From Hypoxylon rubiginosum (Eukaryota > Ascomycota > Sordariomycetes > Xylariales > Hypoxylaceae), in NCBI GenBank assembly GCA_902806565.1, contig CADCXA010000008.1:496001-560000 (forward strand): a stretch of DNA of 64,000 nucleotides. The letters are read 5' to 3'. Shown in pieces: positions 44,352 to 58,885 of the stretch (its first letter is position 1; the number at the start of each line of letters is the position of its first letter). Both the position numbers and the translations under genes were made by a program. The notes below the pieces were generated by a model, which saw nothing but the letters and a program-made list of their open reading frames with translations, was not told where the DNA came from and ran no database searches.

Positions 44352-45944
44352 ATACAGTATAAAACACTTTTCCTTAGCTACCTATTTGTTTTGATATTTT
44401 CAGAGTAACTATCCGGAGCTAGCAGAACTGCTAGTACACCCAAAGCACTACATCTTATTAAACTGGCAATTAATTTAGCAGCCACGATGTCGACGTCTTA
44501 ATCGTGAGACTACTTACGATATAGGCTACGTTAGGTAATTATCTAGAAACTATGCCTGCCTAGATGTCTTGTATCATGAAATATCTAGACAGACATGCCC
44601 TCTTGGAATGCCTCATAATATTATAGAAAAATAACAGCAAAGAGACTTCCCAAGGAATGATAAGCCTGAACAGTAAACTAACGCTAAAATATAGCCGTAA
44701 TAGCGCAGTCAATTAGAAGCTAAAAGAAATAGACAAAAATTACTACAAAACATACAACACCGGGGATTCACTGATCGTCACCGACCCAATTACTAGTCCG
44801 GCAATATCTGGGTTATCTAGGGGAGAGCGGACGGGATCCCGAGTTTTCCAGATTCTATGGTCGTATGTGAAAGATTGACGCTTTATTACGATATATGTAG
44901 GCGCAATTATCCATGTGGTAATCATATAACTCCCTCAGCCACCCCTTTTTCTCACCCCTTTTCTAAGAACGTCAAGCCTAAGTGACGTGACTGAATGATA
45001 GTAAGCGTTTTAAATTAAACTTTAGTATTTTAGGTGTGCAGATATCACCATTGGCATTCTACTTGTATCTGCTTATGGTTTCTTTTTGTAATGAACTTAC
45101 ATTCTCGGCCTTAGTTTTAGTCAACCTGTCTCAGAACGTGTACGCGTCTCATCCAGAACTTCTTCTACTAATCTGAATAAGAACTCTACCTGATTTCAAT
45201 CACTTGCAATAGTTATAGTAAGTGGTTACTAAATTAAAGACAGTGGACATAGAAAGAAATACCGAGAGATAATCTATTAGATGCTCAGGCGAGTTTCAAG
45301 CCATGTCCAAAATAATAACACTATACTAGAAACCCATAGAATATAATACTAAATTACCTACGCTATTCTGACACTTCTTAATCCTAGCAGATCTAAGTAC
45401 GAATGAAGAGAAAAAAAGGGGTTAAACCGATTAGGTCATGAAGCGTCACTATGATAAAACTTCGAGACTGGGTACTTCCATAGCAAACCATCTACTTTCG
45501 AGGCTATTGCCTAGGTTAACGGCGAGGCCGTCAAGGAATAGCGCATCAACTACCATGTATTTGACTCACTCGCCTACTATTAACATTGCCTATTTCCGGT
45601 GCTAGGTTCATAGGACATGGACACAACACATAACCACACACGCTAACGACAAAGGATTTACGATCTTCGAGGCCTCCGGCTTGGCAAACCATCGCGATGC
45701 CCTTGGCCGGGGCGCCGCGATAGCCGCGGAGATGCGGCAAACAACCGCGTCTCAGCTATAGCCCACGTTCCCCTTTTAACCCCCCATGCCTTGGCCCCTC
45801 CCTTGCATAACGAGCAGATTAAATTCGGCAGCAGATAAGAAGAACCGAGGCTACGAACAAGCACTTTGTCTACGGTAGGATATACCCGCAATACCCATGC
45901 TCGGTAGCCTGACAAACAGCAGGCTGCTGAAACATGAGGACAGC

Positions 45945-45965
45945 AAAAAAAAAAAAAAAAAAAAA
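45945..45965 (+). repeat. Poly(A) run, 21 bp
   Basis: An uninterrupted run of 21 A. Others in this region are A17 at 55583-55599, T20 at 61334-61353 and T24 at 61754-61777. Confidence 0.9.
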
Positions 45966-46284
45966 TTCCTTCGACGGCCCTATATTTCTCATCGCACAAG
46001 CCGTTCGTCCGACTATGTTTCATCTCTCATTCAGGATCATCGTTCACTTCTTTTTGTTTTTCTCCTTTTCCACCACCGAGCGCTACCCCCCGGGTGGGAC
46101 AGAAAGGAAGAAAAAAAGAGGAGACCGAAACATCTTCGTACTCGTCTCGTCTCGTTCACTTTACACGTTTTCGCGCGGTCGCGAAACGGGAAACGGACGT
46201 CATGGCTACGGAGCTAGAAAAAAAAGGGGGAGGGGATAGGGAAACACCAGGCGCCGTCCCGCGATCAGTCTCCAGACATCGCGC

Positions 46285-46334
46285 GATGGAGAGAGAGAGA
46301 GAGGTAGAGATCTCGGTCTCGGTCTCGGTCTCGT
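46285..46334 (+). repeat. GA and TCTCGG simple repeats
   Basis: A (GA)n stretch is followed by about four GATCTCGGTCTCGG-type units. No coding role is apparent. Confidence 0.7.
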
Positions 46335-49300
46335 GCGAGCAGCGAGATTAAGACGAACTTACACAGAATAAGGGGAGAGAGAAAAGGGGGGAGTGGAAAA
46401 GTCGGCGTCAGAACACACACACGCACGTAACGCAAAACCCGGCTCGTTTCTGTGCCCCCCCTCGGGGCGCCGGACCGTAGCGATATCGGACTCGGCCGAC
46501 CGACCGACCAGTAGGGCAAAACAGAGTCCGCGTGTCAGATATATAAAACATGAGGTTGCACGACGTTGGGCAAAGATAGGGAGACAGCGCAGCGCAACTC
46601 GAAAGAAAGGCGGAGAGTGAAGAGAAGAATGAGCTCGCGTGGCCTGCCCCTAAGGTTGCCTCTCGATCGCGCAGGGAGCCTTCATTGGGCAGCTGCTGCC
46701 GTACGACGCGAAGAGCTCCTAATGGTACATACCAGGTAGGTATGTATGTGCGACTTGATAGGTAGCGTCGTCGGTCGGGACGCACGCACGCGCACACGAC
46801 ACGAAAGAGGGCCGCAGACGTACAGAGCAGCAGATAGGACAGGTCAGGTCGGGCGTGGTTTGATATCATTCCATCGTCGCGCGCACCGCCGCCGCCGGTT
46901 TGCCTCGATAGGGTGATGTGGCATGACTTGGGCGTTCGATCGGCCGTCGCGTGTTGTTTGTAGCCAGTAGAGGGTGATTCGTTCGACTGGCCCGGCGGTC
47001 CGCATATAGCACATATCGCGAGCTTTGGACATGCCCGGCGCTGCAGGGTACGATCTCCGTGATTACACGCACACGCATATATATCTTTTACCTACCTACC
47101 TGCGGTTGCAAGGCTCGACCTTGTTTAGAGACGTTCTGGACGGGCCAACCAGGAGCCGCGCTCGGCAAGGCAACGAGATGAGGCGTCCAAGGTGCCACAG
47201 CGTTGGGCTGCTGCTGCTGCTGCTGGGCTTATACGGAATGGTAGGGATTTGCGTGCCGGGAGCGTACAGGTAGCCAAGATGCATGGTTCAGCCAAGGGGA
47301 AGGAGGGCGTGGGTGATAGGTACGAGGGGCCACATATCTGGCCTTGCCCATCATTTTCAACATCTTTTTTTTTTTTTTAGCAATGAGGGACGAGAAAAAA
47401 GAAGAGGGACCGTGATACGTTCCACTACCCCACAGAATCTGACACTCTGTAAGACACGAGAATTTCTGCAGGAGAAAGAGAGACAGGGAAAGAAAGAGAG
47501 ATGAGATATCAATGGCACCCAAGGAAGCTGTGTAGCCATCCATCCCCCAAAGCAAGGTAAGCCCAGCTGAGCTGCAATGTTGAGGCCGCCAGCTGCTGGG
47601 CTCGCACCAACGGAGCGGTCAATGATGTGATGCCAGCTGCTTCTCGGCCCCATCGTCTAGCTCGCCGACTTAGCACCGCGCGGCGGGCGACGGCAAGTAA
47701 TCCAAGTCAGTCAGTCACGTATACGGTAGTAATCTTTTAATTTCGAATCCCCCCCCTTTTTTTCTTTCCTCCCACCCCCCTTCTCTTTGTCTCTCTCTTT
47801 CCCTCTTCCTCTCCCTTTTCTTCCTTCTCCCGAGAGTAAGCGCGTATAGCAAGGAAGAGGAAATGACCAGGAAATGCCACGTCAAGTAGCGCGGCACGGG
47901 TTTATTAAGAGAATAAGCCCAAAAAAAGGGGGGGTAGGGACGGGGGACGGGGGACTTGATGGTGACAACAAAAACACGTGCGGGCAGCTACAGCGGTGTT
48001 GGACCGACTCCTTACATATGCATATACCGTAGCCTTGTGACACCAAGAAAGACGAACGGGGCGCCGGGTTTGCGGCTCACTAATAATTTTATACGTCAGC
48101 CCAAGAAAGAGTTGCGTGTGATATTTCCGGTCCCAGCGTTTTTGTTCTTCTTTGCGCCTTGGTGCCAAGGACGACGAGAGCCTTGGAGGCTCCTTCTCCT
48201 TTTTTTCCTTCGAGGCGAAGCTGACCTTGCTGCAGAGCGCCGGTTATGGGCATCGGCGAAGAAAACCAAGGCAAAGCGGCGCCGAGGGAAAAAAAAAAAC
48301 GATCAATCCTTTTTTTTGTTTGTTTTGTTTTATTTTGTTGTCGCTTCGCCGATCCCTGGTTCGAAGCGGAGACCCTCTCAAGGTCCAAGCGCCAGAAAAA
48401 AAAGGTGATCCGGCCTCTGGTTGCAGGGCTGAGACGAATGAAACCCGGGAATAGTCCCCCGAGCAGCGTGACATTTTCAAACCCGCGTTCTGGCCGGTTC
48501 GTGGGCGCTCGGAGGGGACGCCGGTTCAGGGGAAGGGAAAGGGGACTGGTAACTTTTTCTTTTTTTCTGTCCCTCCAGCTCTTCAGAAGGCCGCCTCGGA
48601 CCGAATCTGGCCTAGGGCAGCGGAAAGGTGCAGCGGGCGCCGAGTGCATCATGCTTGCAGCATCACGGAGCTATTTCTGGGTGGGCCAAGGGCGCAGGGT
48701 TCGGCCAAGGGGGAGAGAGAGAAAGAGAAAGGGAAAGGGTCGTTGCCGGGGGGGTGTCGTTATTTGGACCCCCCCGCGGAACACATCGTGATGATGCTCA
48801 GATGACCCAAGATTCCCAGCTGTGCTCGCTGCTACCGTAGGATGTACGATAGGAAGATCTCGCTGGGTTAACTCGACGTTAATCATTCCCAAGGCGGTCA
48901 GGCGCCCCCCCAGCGGGAGCTAACCAGGTCTAGGCTCCAAAGGCAAAAAAAACGCAGCTATAGCATGACTGCAGGTTGGAAGGAGTGGGCTACAGCGATA
49001 AATGGTTATACAGCTGATGAAACACTACGATAAGGCAATGGGAAGAGTGGCGGTCGGGTTCGATAGCTTGCTACCGAGTCCAACTTTGGGAATCCTAGGG
49101 GGTGCCGCCGCAAGCTGGGAAAGATATTTGCCTTATAAGTAGCCCCTGCTGCTATAGCGATGACCTCACAGGGTTAGGACAGGCCTCAGAGGCTCTGCGG
49201 AGAAACTAAGTTACCCAGCTGGATGGGAGAGGCGAGGGACGGGACGCGCGGAAAAAAGGGGGGATAAATTTTGAGAAAACGGCTCGGTGCGTCATTACCA

Positions 49301-51707
49301 CCTTGGACCCTAGGGACCGAGTTTGCCGGGTCTTCTCTCTATTAACCTGTACCATGTTCCCCCTTCCTTCAATAAGCCTGCCTATATGGCCTGATATAAT
49401 GTTGCCCTATAGGGGAGCCGGTTCGCTGAATATTGCTTCTAAGCCTACCGCTCAGTCATCGAGGGGATGAACGCGTAGCGAAGGGGGGACTGTGCGTCTA
49501 GACCGCAACACGACGAAGTTAAATGACGAACGGTAATGGTATAATTCTTTGTCAGGCCGACTGCATCGTACTCTTTTCGGGCTACCAGAATCCAAATTGG
49601 GACGGTTCTTGCTCGCGTGAGGTAGCCCGACGTAAGGTAAGCTGATACTAAAAATGTCCAAAAGCGTTATGCGTCGCTTAGCCGCTGCAGAATAATCTTT
49701 ATTTTGCCCTTCCTCATGTTTTTCTTTTTCGTTCTAGTACAGCTAGTAGGAAGGAAGGAAGTTCTTGTCACGTCTTACAACTTAGCCCGTGCTTGCGTGC
49801 GCTATAGCCCCAGGGGGGGAACCGTAGTAGGATGTATCTAAAAGTCCACGGTGCAGGGCTGGCTCGTCCCCCTAAGTACCGATACCAAATGCTACTCTGA
49901 GTACCAGATGGCGTCGATTTAACTGCCCTTGTTGACGATCATGTTCGACCCCAAAACTAGAGGGAGACCTGCAGCTCGTGCGCAGGGGGGTTCAACCTGC
50001 TGGACCCGGCCGGCAGTGGTTAGGCATCGTAATAAAATGATATGTCAGGCCCGTGTCACTCTGCTCGCTCTTCCCTCCTCCTGCTGACTGCCTATGAGGC
50101 TGACTGACCTTGGATATGCCATGGTGAGAGGTTAGGTGTAGTATGTAGGCAGTTGTCGGGTTACTAGCTTCGTCTCATCTTAGTTGACAGCGCATCAGGA
50201 CGGATTTATAGCATGTCGCTACACCGTTGATCGCCCGTCTCGTCACAATTCCATCATCGGGAACAATGCTTGGACCTCAAATGATTCCCTTAGTCACGGG
50301 CAGTCATGAGAGAGGCCTCATGATACTTGGGCATTGCTCTTTTGGATCTTCTCTGCACGAGCGAGAGTCTAGAGGCGGGAGACCCCTCCGGAAGAATGGT
50401 TGGTGATGATAGATCACGTCGCACAGACACGCCCATTGCGACACAGAAAGAGTTTATTTCGGTGAGGATTGGCTGGTTTCACCGACCTGACCTTTCCTAT
50501 TGTGCCCCCGATTTCCTGTTAAGGACCTAACGTGTCAGATATGAGCGAGAGGAGGCATGCAGCTAAGACGTATATGGAGAGGGGAGGTTCTCGTATACGT
50601 GCTTTCGCGCAGATGCTGCTGATCTGAGGGGGGACGACCGCGCAGAAGCACAAGGGCCGCCTACCCGAAGATCGACACACGACGAGCTGATATGTAGTTG
50701 CCGCTTGACATTCAGGGGGTTTACTACTATCTGCTTTCGGTTTGTCAAGCGTCAAACGGTGAAGGAAACTCGGCCGTTTTGGCCTATGGACATATGGCAG
50801 GCAGCCCTCAACGCACCTCGTCCTTTTTTACGTGACTTACACGACTAGGCCCTATAATTCACCAGGCTAAGACCTAGAACCAGGTACTTGTAGGTAAGCC
50901 AGCTCTTTAGGGTTATGCCCACAGGGGCGCGGATGGGCGGTCAGATGTGACAGGTCACATAATGGTATTATCGCCAACCCAAAGGACAGGCCCGTTCCGG
51001 CTAGCTCGCTACCCAACCGAGAAGCCGGCCCCCATCTGTCGGCACGATTACGACCCAAGAATTCATCTGTGACTTTTAAGCTTATACCCTTAGTGAGGGT
51101 GTTGTTCCTACATATTGGTTTCAGCCCCTAGCAGTAAAGTTGGATGCCTGATGGACAAGGGGGGCTGGCGCAGTGCATGCGCTCGTACTATAGCTGTTTG
51201 CGAATGACGTTTGCGGGTACTGGTCGCACAAGAAAGAAAGAAAAGGATCCTAGAATAGCTGGATGTCCTTGAAGTCGAAGCAAGCAAGCAGTGGTAACTT
51301 CTTAGGTGAGCACCACCTTTCGAGGTCCTATTCGATGAAACGTCAGAGGTCTGCCCGAACGCGTTCCCTTGCATACGTAGCGAGGCATGGCTTGCTGCTG
51401 GTAATATTATGTCGCAGCCTATGAACCTGTCGCAATCCCGGCGTCAGATCAGGTTCAGCACCAACCTGCATTTGACAGCTCTGTGGGGTAATGCGCCACG
51501 GCGACCGCTGGCGCACGCAATATTATTGTTCGCCGGTCTTAAACAATAGTAGCTTCGATCGGACCAAAACATACGGATCGCATCTAAGCTTAGCAAGCAG
51601 GCTCTCCTTGTCTTAGCTTGCGAGAGATGGGCCACTGGCTTTTACAGCTTAGGTAGGCTAGGTAAGCAAGGCAATCGGCGATGTTAGACAAGGCTGCTTA
51701 CTGCTTG

Positions 51708-51731
51708 CAGCAGCAGCAGCAGCAGCAGCAG
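51708..51731 (+). repeat. (CAG)8 trinucleotide repeat
   Basis: Eight perfect CAG units. No extended coding frame around it was found, so it does not appear to encode polyglutamine. A (CTG)5 tract lies at about 47209-47224. Confidence 0.85.
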
Positions 51732-54700
51732 TATTTGCTGTCGTCAAGGAGGGCATCGTGTTGACGAATTAGGTATTGAATGCATATTGTAGATTGTAGA
51801 TAGATATATGTTTATTCGAACCGACTAAGTGTACTTGTGCAAAGCCGCGTTATTATCGACTAGTGAGTTGATAAGATGTAGCCTCGAGCAAATGATAGGT
51901 ACTAAGGGGCTAGGCTGGCAGGGCGACTGAAAGGGGCAGAATAGGCGACCCCTTGACAGCCCGATGGATCCGACGGCGTGGATAGGGGTCCAATTTTATT
52001 CACGTGTATTCGGGGGATCTGCCTGGGATGTTGGGCTAGTGGGAAGCGTCTCTCACTCGCTGGAAGCTTTCTAGAAGAGGAAACGGAGTTCGACGAGCAT
52101 TCTTGGTTCCTCGGCTCAATGCAGGACCGCATCGTCCAATAAGGGGCCGCAGCACGGTCGGGGCTCGCTGCAAATCCAGAGCTAGCTTCATCCGAAGAAA
52201 ATGATGACTCTCTTTCACCCAGAAACAGAAAAAAAAGGACCATAGAGGCGTTGCATCTCGTCGTCGTATCGCTTAAGCTTCAAATTGGGGGGAAAGCCTT
52301 CCAACCAGAACCACGTCTTCGTCTGCAAGTGTAAATGAAAAGCCCCCACGGCGAGAAGCACGTCGTTGATGAGCGTTTGATTAACATCTGCGGCACATGA
52401 CGAAAACCGTTGCGGTGAACCTTGGAACTCGGAGGGTCGGCGGCAAGTGACGATGCTCGATCTGAGGTACGATGACCAAGGAAACCCCCATTGGGAGTTT
52501 GGGGGTATCATGAACTTCCGCAGATTGTCGTACGATTGTGCACGAACGTTGTGGAGATGGACGAGAGGATGGGGCCCGGCGCTCGCGATCCTCTCGGAGA
52601 CACTTCTTTTTCGAAAAGCAAGCTACCATAGTACTCTACCGTAGCGCGGCAGGTCAAAATCTTGGAACGGGTATTGTCGCTGATTCACATGAGCACGGCA
52701 AGTGGATCGGTGATATTATCTTAGGGTACCTTAGCCTCCCGAATCAAGTCGAAGGGGAAAAACGTGGATCGCGTAGGCGCGAACCGGAATCCCATGTAGA
52801 GGAATGTAGAAATGCCATCCTTAGCCGTGCAGCAGCAAACGAATTTCGGGCCTTGGACCTTGGTGGTGGTGATGGGAACCAAGGGACCAAGGGACTAACC
52901 GACCGACCTATCCACTAAACACCATGCTGCATACCTAGGCTGCCTAGGTAGGTACCTAAGGTGGGAATCTTTTCTTGGTTTGCTTTCTTCTGGCTTTGGC
53001 TGATTTGTTAGATTTGTTAGCTTGGACAACTCGAACCCGAAAGTCAGGGCTGTCGGACGGCGATCATCGGGTAACCGTCGAAACGGCACTGCGATGTACG
53101 GCGCGCCGGCGGCCAAATACTGTCGTGATAAGCCGAGTTGAGTTCTAGAATGAAACGGGTAGGTAATATTTTGCCAATTTCCAATTTCGCCATCTCGATG
53201 GGTTTTCTAGGACGGGAAAGAAATGGTATTACTCGCTCCGGCTCAGTGGTTCCCGCTATATGAGAACTACCTTACCCCACGTTAAGGTATCACAACTATA
53301 ACCCCTTCCCTTCGTTTTTGGCGGCCTATGGATAAGGAGGTAGGAAAACCACCTAACCTTGGATACCGGGGGGGGCTGCCATAGCAGGTCAATAGCAAGT
53401 CAGACAATAATGGGGCCAGGGTACGCGTCCCTCGAGGATGACATTTTCTACATAGTAGGTATAGTACCTAGGTAATTAATGGATATGGATATTGCCAGTT
53501 ACGATGAAACGAGAAGGTTCCTTTTTTTCTCTCTCTACACTGTCGGTCATCCTGAATCAGTAATGGAGGATGTAGTACGGGCACAACGTAGCAGCGTCGT
53601 AGTTTGCGATCGTCTGGTCGAATGGCGCAAACAAAGTCTTTCCCTCTTTCTGCCAGGCATCTCCCCCGGACGAGGAATCTGACATAGATTAGATCCTTCG
53701 GGCCACCAATACCAGATGAGAAGCTGTAGGCGACGATATGTTCCCCCCGTCGAGAAAGAAAATTGCGTACGTGGAACGCATTATCATAGCCAAGCGGGAA
53801 GAGGGGTTGGTGCTTCGTCATCCTCGTTGCAGGTGATGCTTCCAAGTATCATATCAACATCGAGATGGTTCCGTGTCTTGCTTATCGGGCGCTTGATGAA
53901 TGATGACGGAGTATTCGAACGCCCTTTGATACGTCTGGCCCGGTGGAGCTGAGGTGCCGTCTTCGCGGGATCGATACCTAGACGAGGAAATACTTACCTG
54001 CTCGCAGATGCACGTGGCGGCGAGCCAATGCACGATGCGCAGTATGAGCTATATCTTAGAAGTTACCTAGGTAGGTAAACTAAAAGAGGGTCCTCGAAAT
54101 CCGTTCGCAGGACGGATAGCGGGTAGACGGACGGTAAACCGGAAAGATTGCGAGATGTACGAAGTGGTTTCTATGTTTCTGTCGAAACGAGACAGCGGCT
54201 TGTCCAACATATTCTATAAATAAATGTCTGGCTAGATATTTCTCCGGCTTCAGATATAGGGGTGCTATCTATTCGAAAGCTGACCAGAAACCAAGGGAGC
54301 CAAGTATTATCTGATATTCTATAGAGATTATGAAATATCACATGCATCTTAGATATGTACTCTGCGTCGCGGTTCGCTGGTGATGCCGCGAATCCGTCTT
54401 GGACAAATTGAAACCCCGTCTTACCAAGGCGGAGTGGTCCTGGCGAAGAGGCAGGGCGACGAGGCAGGGAGGGTAGCAGAAAGAAAGAAAAAAAATGCCA
54501 ACTACAAGGCACAGCGCTAACGGTTCCATTTCCATCTCATTTATTTGGGTTGCCCTCGTGTTCAGTAAATAATCCTACAGAAAGGGGACCGCCATGTCCT
54601 GTAGCCTATGGGAAGCGATATAGCACAGCATCTTTTTGCAGTTCTAGGTATGGGTTGCCGGTCCCGAACGCATTGTCCCACCTTTTTCACATCCGATACG

Positions 54701-57324
54701 CTGGCCGCTGGCTGCTACGATTATCACTGATATTATTGATGCATCATCGGAGGCCGACGGGCTAGGTTTTGTCTAGGCGTTACTCTGAATAGTGTGTAAA
54801 ACCTTATAAGTGCTCCGTGTTCCGTGCTCCATGGCTCGTGGCTCGTCAGGAGTATAGGATGTATCGTGTTTGTAGCTAGACTCTAGTATCCGACGTAGAT
54901 ACTTACGAGCAATAACGAGATAGAGGTAGAGGTAGGGAGGCAATAGGCAGCCCTCCCATCCCCGGCAAATGCAAAGAGCCAGTACAGAACAGAAGAGTGT
55001 AGGTAGGTAGGTGTGTGCGGTCAAGTCAAAATGTCAACAAGTAAAGCTTACATGCAAGTCTGACGAAATACATACTGGATTGCTCGACTATCGAAAGTGG
55101 CATCCTGTCGGCCCTCAGGTTTTAATTTGGCATCAGGGTTCCGGGTGCGGTCAGGTTTCAGCGCGTCGTGGGCCGACTGCCTCTTCTGGAAAGCACTAAG
55201 TAATCGTTACGGTTTGATGGCCGATGGGGGCTGAAAGGGACGATTGCTGGTAGGGGGTGGCAGGGTGGACAAAAACATATACAGATTTTACAGATTATAC
55301 AGGTAGACAGGCGATCCCGGTGTGTGATCCGTCACTCGTCACGGGTTCTCCGTCTCAAGTTGCCGTCGCCGTACCCCGCCGTTGTACTCCTCAACCGAAC
55401 GAGGCGAGGGGCGCCGAAGATCAGAACCCCCCCTGAAGCGCCCCCTTTCCGACGCTTTGGCTCGTGGCTTGAGGGAAGCCGAATCGTAACATGGGGCATG
55501 GGGGGAAGGGGGTCGGCCGGGCCAAAGTCACATGTGGCACGGCCGTCGTTCCTCAACTGTGAAAAGGAAAATTACACGAGAGAAAAAAAAAAAAAAAAAG
55601 ACCATGGAGGGGCTGATCGTGAGGCTCGTCAGCCAGTCAGCTGCAAAACTGCCGCGAGAGGGATCAGCTCCTTGACAACTGGCCCGCATGCAGGCCCTGC
55701 CCGTTTCGCGCAGTACACCGTATAAAACCATGCAACGCACGCACGCACGCACACTCGCACACATTTCTCATTCAGAGTAGAGGAAGGACAAGACCACAAA
55801 GCTGGATCGGCGGTATTTCCGTACGCCCTCCCTCTCCCTCTCTCTCCATCTCTCCACCCACAGGCCCGAGCGACGCCGGCGGAATGCTATGGTGAGCAAG
55901 CATCTTTTTCACGGTTGCACGTTTTTTGTGGTATTGGAAGGAACCCGACCACTCAAGGTCTGGAATGGGGGACGCTGGTTGCTTTTTCAATCTCCAGTTG
56001 CAGGGCCGGGGCTGCACTCTTAAGATGCCGCACGTAACGACGTAAAAGAACCGCTATAGGTGATCTTCTTCTTCTTCTCTTATTTATTTTCTTGCTTTTC
56101 TTGCTTTGCCATTCCCGCTGCCCGCCGCGTACCGTTCGAGGTCGACTACGCGATGGTATGTTCTTTTCTTTTTCTTTTCCTTTGCTGTAACATCATGACG
56201 GATTATGTCGTCGAGGGGGCATATCATCTACCTATGTAGGCACTGTTTAGTTACGTGTAGGTAAGTAATGAGTAAGTAATAAGTAGCGTCGCGCGCGGGC
56301 CTTGCATATTGCGTTTGGGACGAGATTTCGATATCCCGAGGTTTGATTTTATTTTAATTTAGTCAGCTTTAGCTTTTTCGTAGATCCCCACGTTCGTATC
56401 CTGTCCCCCCCCCCAGTTGGCGTTGGCGTGGCTGCTGCGTGGGTTAGAAGTTGAGATAAGAGTGGATAATGTACGGGGGATCAAGTGATGAGTCGAAAAA
56501 TACCATCTTGAAACCGAACTTGGAGGTAAGACGGGTAACGATGCGAGTACGATACGAGTCCGGGGAAATGCCCATTGCGGCGAGGGCAGAGCACGCGACA
56601 TTGGCGGCTCGCTGTGCGACCAGGGCGCGGGGGCCTATCCGAAAGGCAATGCTCTGCAGCAGTGCGACGATGCAAGTGTGCGAGTGTGTGTGTGTATGCG
56701 TGCGAGTATGGGTGTCGTGTCCGTGGGCAGAGTAAAACTGGTTGCTGAATGATGGATGCGAAGTTGCATGATGGGGGGAGGGAAGTCTAGAGTAGGTAAT
56801 GTAGGTAATGCATCTTCTTTCGAACCTCTTTCGAATTAACCTCCATGGGGGAAACCGTTGCGGTTGGTTTGTATTTGATGCTAATACCTAATACATACCT
56901 ACCTGGTAGGTATCTAAGGGTTAACGGTAGCAGGCTACATCGCGATCAGAATATCATTCCAAGATGGACAGCATCCGTTTTTCTTTCTTTTTTCTTTCCA
57001 GGGGAGATTCTCTGCGAGCCGCTGTTAGCGATGTTGATATGCAGAAATGCGTGGCTTGCTGCTGCAGCAATCGTCATTCTAGGGTCAGAATGTGGCTAGG
57101 AGCTTGTCAATTGACCTATTCTGATTGTTCAGAAAGCCCTACGCAATTGGCGTGCATGGATGGCTTATTTTTTCTCTCCTTTTCTTTTTTTACTTGCATG
57201 GAGACGTTACCTCGCGCCGTGGCTTGATGCTAGGCACGTAGTCCCGGATCGACGTGAGGACATGCAACTGCGCACTCCGTCCTAGGTATTTTGGGTATTG
57301 CGGCATTGCAGTTTATGGTTATGT

Positions 57325-57375
57325 CCAGATGTCCCATATGTCCATATGTCCATATGTCCATGTCCATATGTCCAG
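57325..57375 (+). repeat. CATATGTC tandem repeat
   Basis: Several copies of ATGTCCAT / CATATGTC in tandem with one shortened unit. Non-coding. Confidence 0.75.
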
Positions 57376-58819
57376 GGTAAAAGCCCGAAGGGTAACCCCC
57401 CCGCGTCGACGATGACCCGACGAGAGGAATCTGGATGAGGAGGCGGGGGGAGGCTATAATCGTGGCCATATCCTGCTTGCTCCTCCTGGATGGTGATCCC
57501 TCTACAACGCTATGCTTTCAATTGCTTTTTATATGCGGGAAACCCCGCTGTCTATTATGCGGAAGAGACGCATGCTCGATAGATTTGACGATACGAGTAC
57601 CTATATCCTCCCACGCTTCACGACATGGTGAATGCCGCAGGTAAGAAAAAGAAAAAGAAATACCCCTGATATCGTGGGCACTGCCCTGCAGATGGGAAAG
57701 ACAATTGTACGTCGAAAAGGTCCTCGTGACACCTGCCCCTGGCTTGTTCCACCCGGACTGTAAAGAAGGGTAAAGGCGACAAGCCAATCAACTTGACGAT
57801 GCCTCTCAATAAGCGGTCTCGATAGCACCAGTCAGCGTTCACATCAGTTCCCAAACGGGTTAGGAACACACGGGAGCCTATGATATGTATCCGGGCCTGT
57901 CACCAAGATTGGGGCCCTTTTCGATCTCGCATTTCGACGGATGCTTTACAGGGAGATAGGGAGATCAAGGGCCATTTATTCGACGACGGGAGTGATCATG
58001 TGTCTGAAGGGCCCAGGAGAGGGGTTCGGTTTTTGGGACCTTGCTACACTCGTTACCAGACATGAAAATGGCCGAGACGACAGGGCACGGCAAGGGCACG
58101 GCAAGGGGAACCTGACTGCGGCGCAATCAAACGTACACACAACTATCATCCCCCAGTATGCTTGCTATGGGCTTTCTTGGTGACTTTTGCGTGATTTGAC
58201 TCGACGAAATCTCCACACAGGTCAGAACCGTCCTGTGCCGAAGATGCCGGTGCGTCTTGTCCGTGACTCCGTGGCTTGCAGCTGGGCTCCTCTTCGCGTC
58301 CCCTACCCTCAAGGAAGCACAAGAGCACACAGCACACAGCACAAGACATCATGCATGCTGATTGGATCGAGGGCTCGAAAGAGCTGAAAAATGTTGAACT
58401 TGGCCCCAAGACCGCAGTGCAGCAAGCAACGACTCGATGATGTTGCAAGTTACACACTGCTACCCCCTCGAAAGAAAGGGGAGAATGAGACGTACTATGT
58501 AAATTACTTAGGGGTTTTAGGCAACACGATCCTCGGAGGTCCGAGAAGAGGAGAGAGGGAGTGTTTGGTCCCTAATACTATGTAGTTCTGATTAGGCTAT
58601 GCGACGCCCGAGAAAAGAGAGGAGCTGAATGTAAATGAGTGTCCACTGCCAATACCAATACAATGCCAATGCTAATGTCTCTCCTTAAAAAAATAAAAAT
58701 GCATGCCTCGCAGTATGCTAAATTTGGTTCGGCTTATAGTCTCGGTGGCTGATGATCATGTCGTGCTCGTGGGACTCTGACTATGCATGAAGTGATATTA
58801 CGAGCCTAATACATGCTAC

Positions 58820-58885
58820 CGTACCTAGGTATGTATGCAGGTATATAGGTATGTAGGTATGTATGTGTGTATGTATATGTATGCT
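58820..58885 (+). repeat. TATGTAGG/TATGTATG-type microsatellite
   Basis: A TATG/TAGG-rich tract that begins next to a GTACCTAGGTATG motif. The two may share origin by slippage. Confidence 0.65.

Larger units (their letters stand above)
43139..45600. other. AT-rich transposon-remnant zone
   Basis: Apart from the LTR pieces listed, no open frame above about 65 codons appears for more than 2 kb. This fits decayed repeat DNA. Whether the AT bias reflects repeat-induced point mutation needs dinucleotide counts. Confidence 0.5.

Noticed and set aside
48089..48791. Overlapping frames of 150-187 codons on both strands
   Set aside because: Lie in homopolymer-rich DNA; translations are runs of Lys, Phe and Arg without structure.
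51708..51731. CAG repeat as a polyglutamine-coding gene
   Set aside because: No extended open frame surrounds it in the Gln frame.
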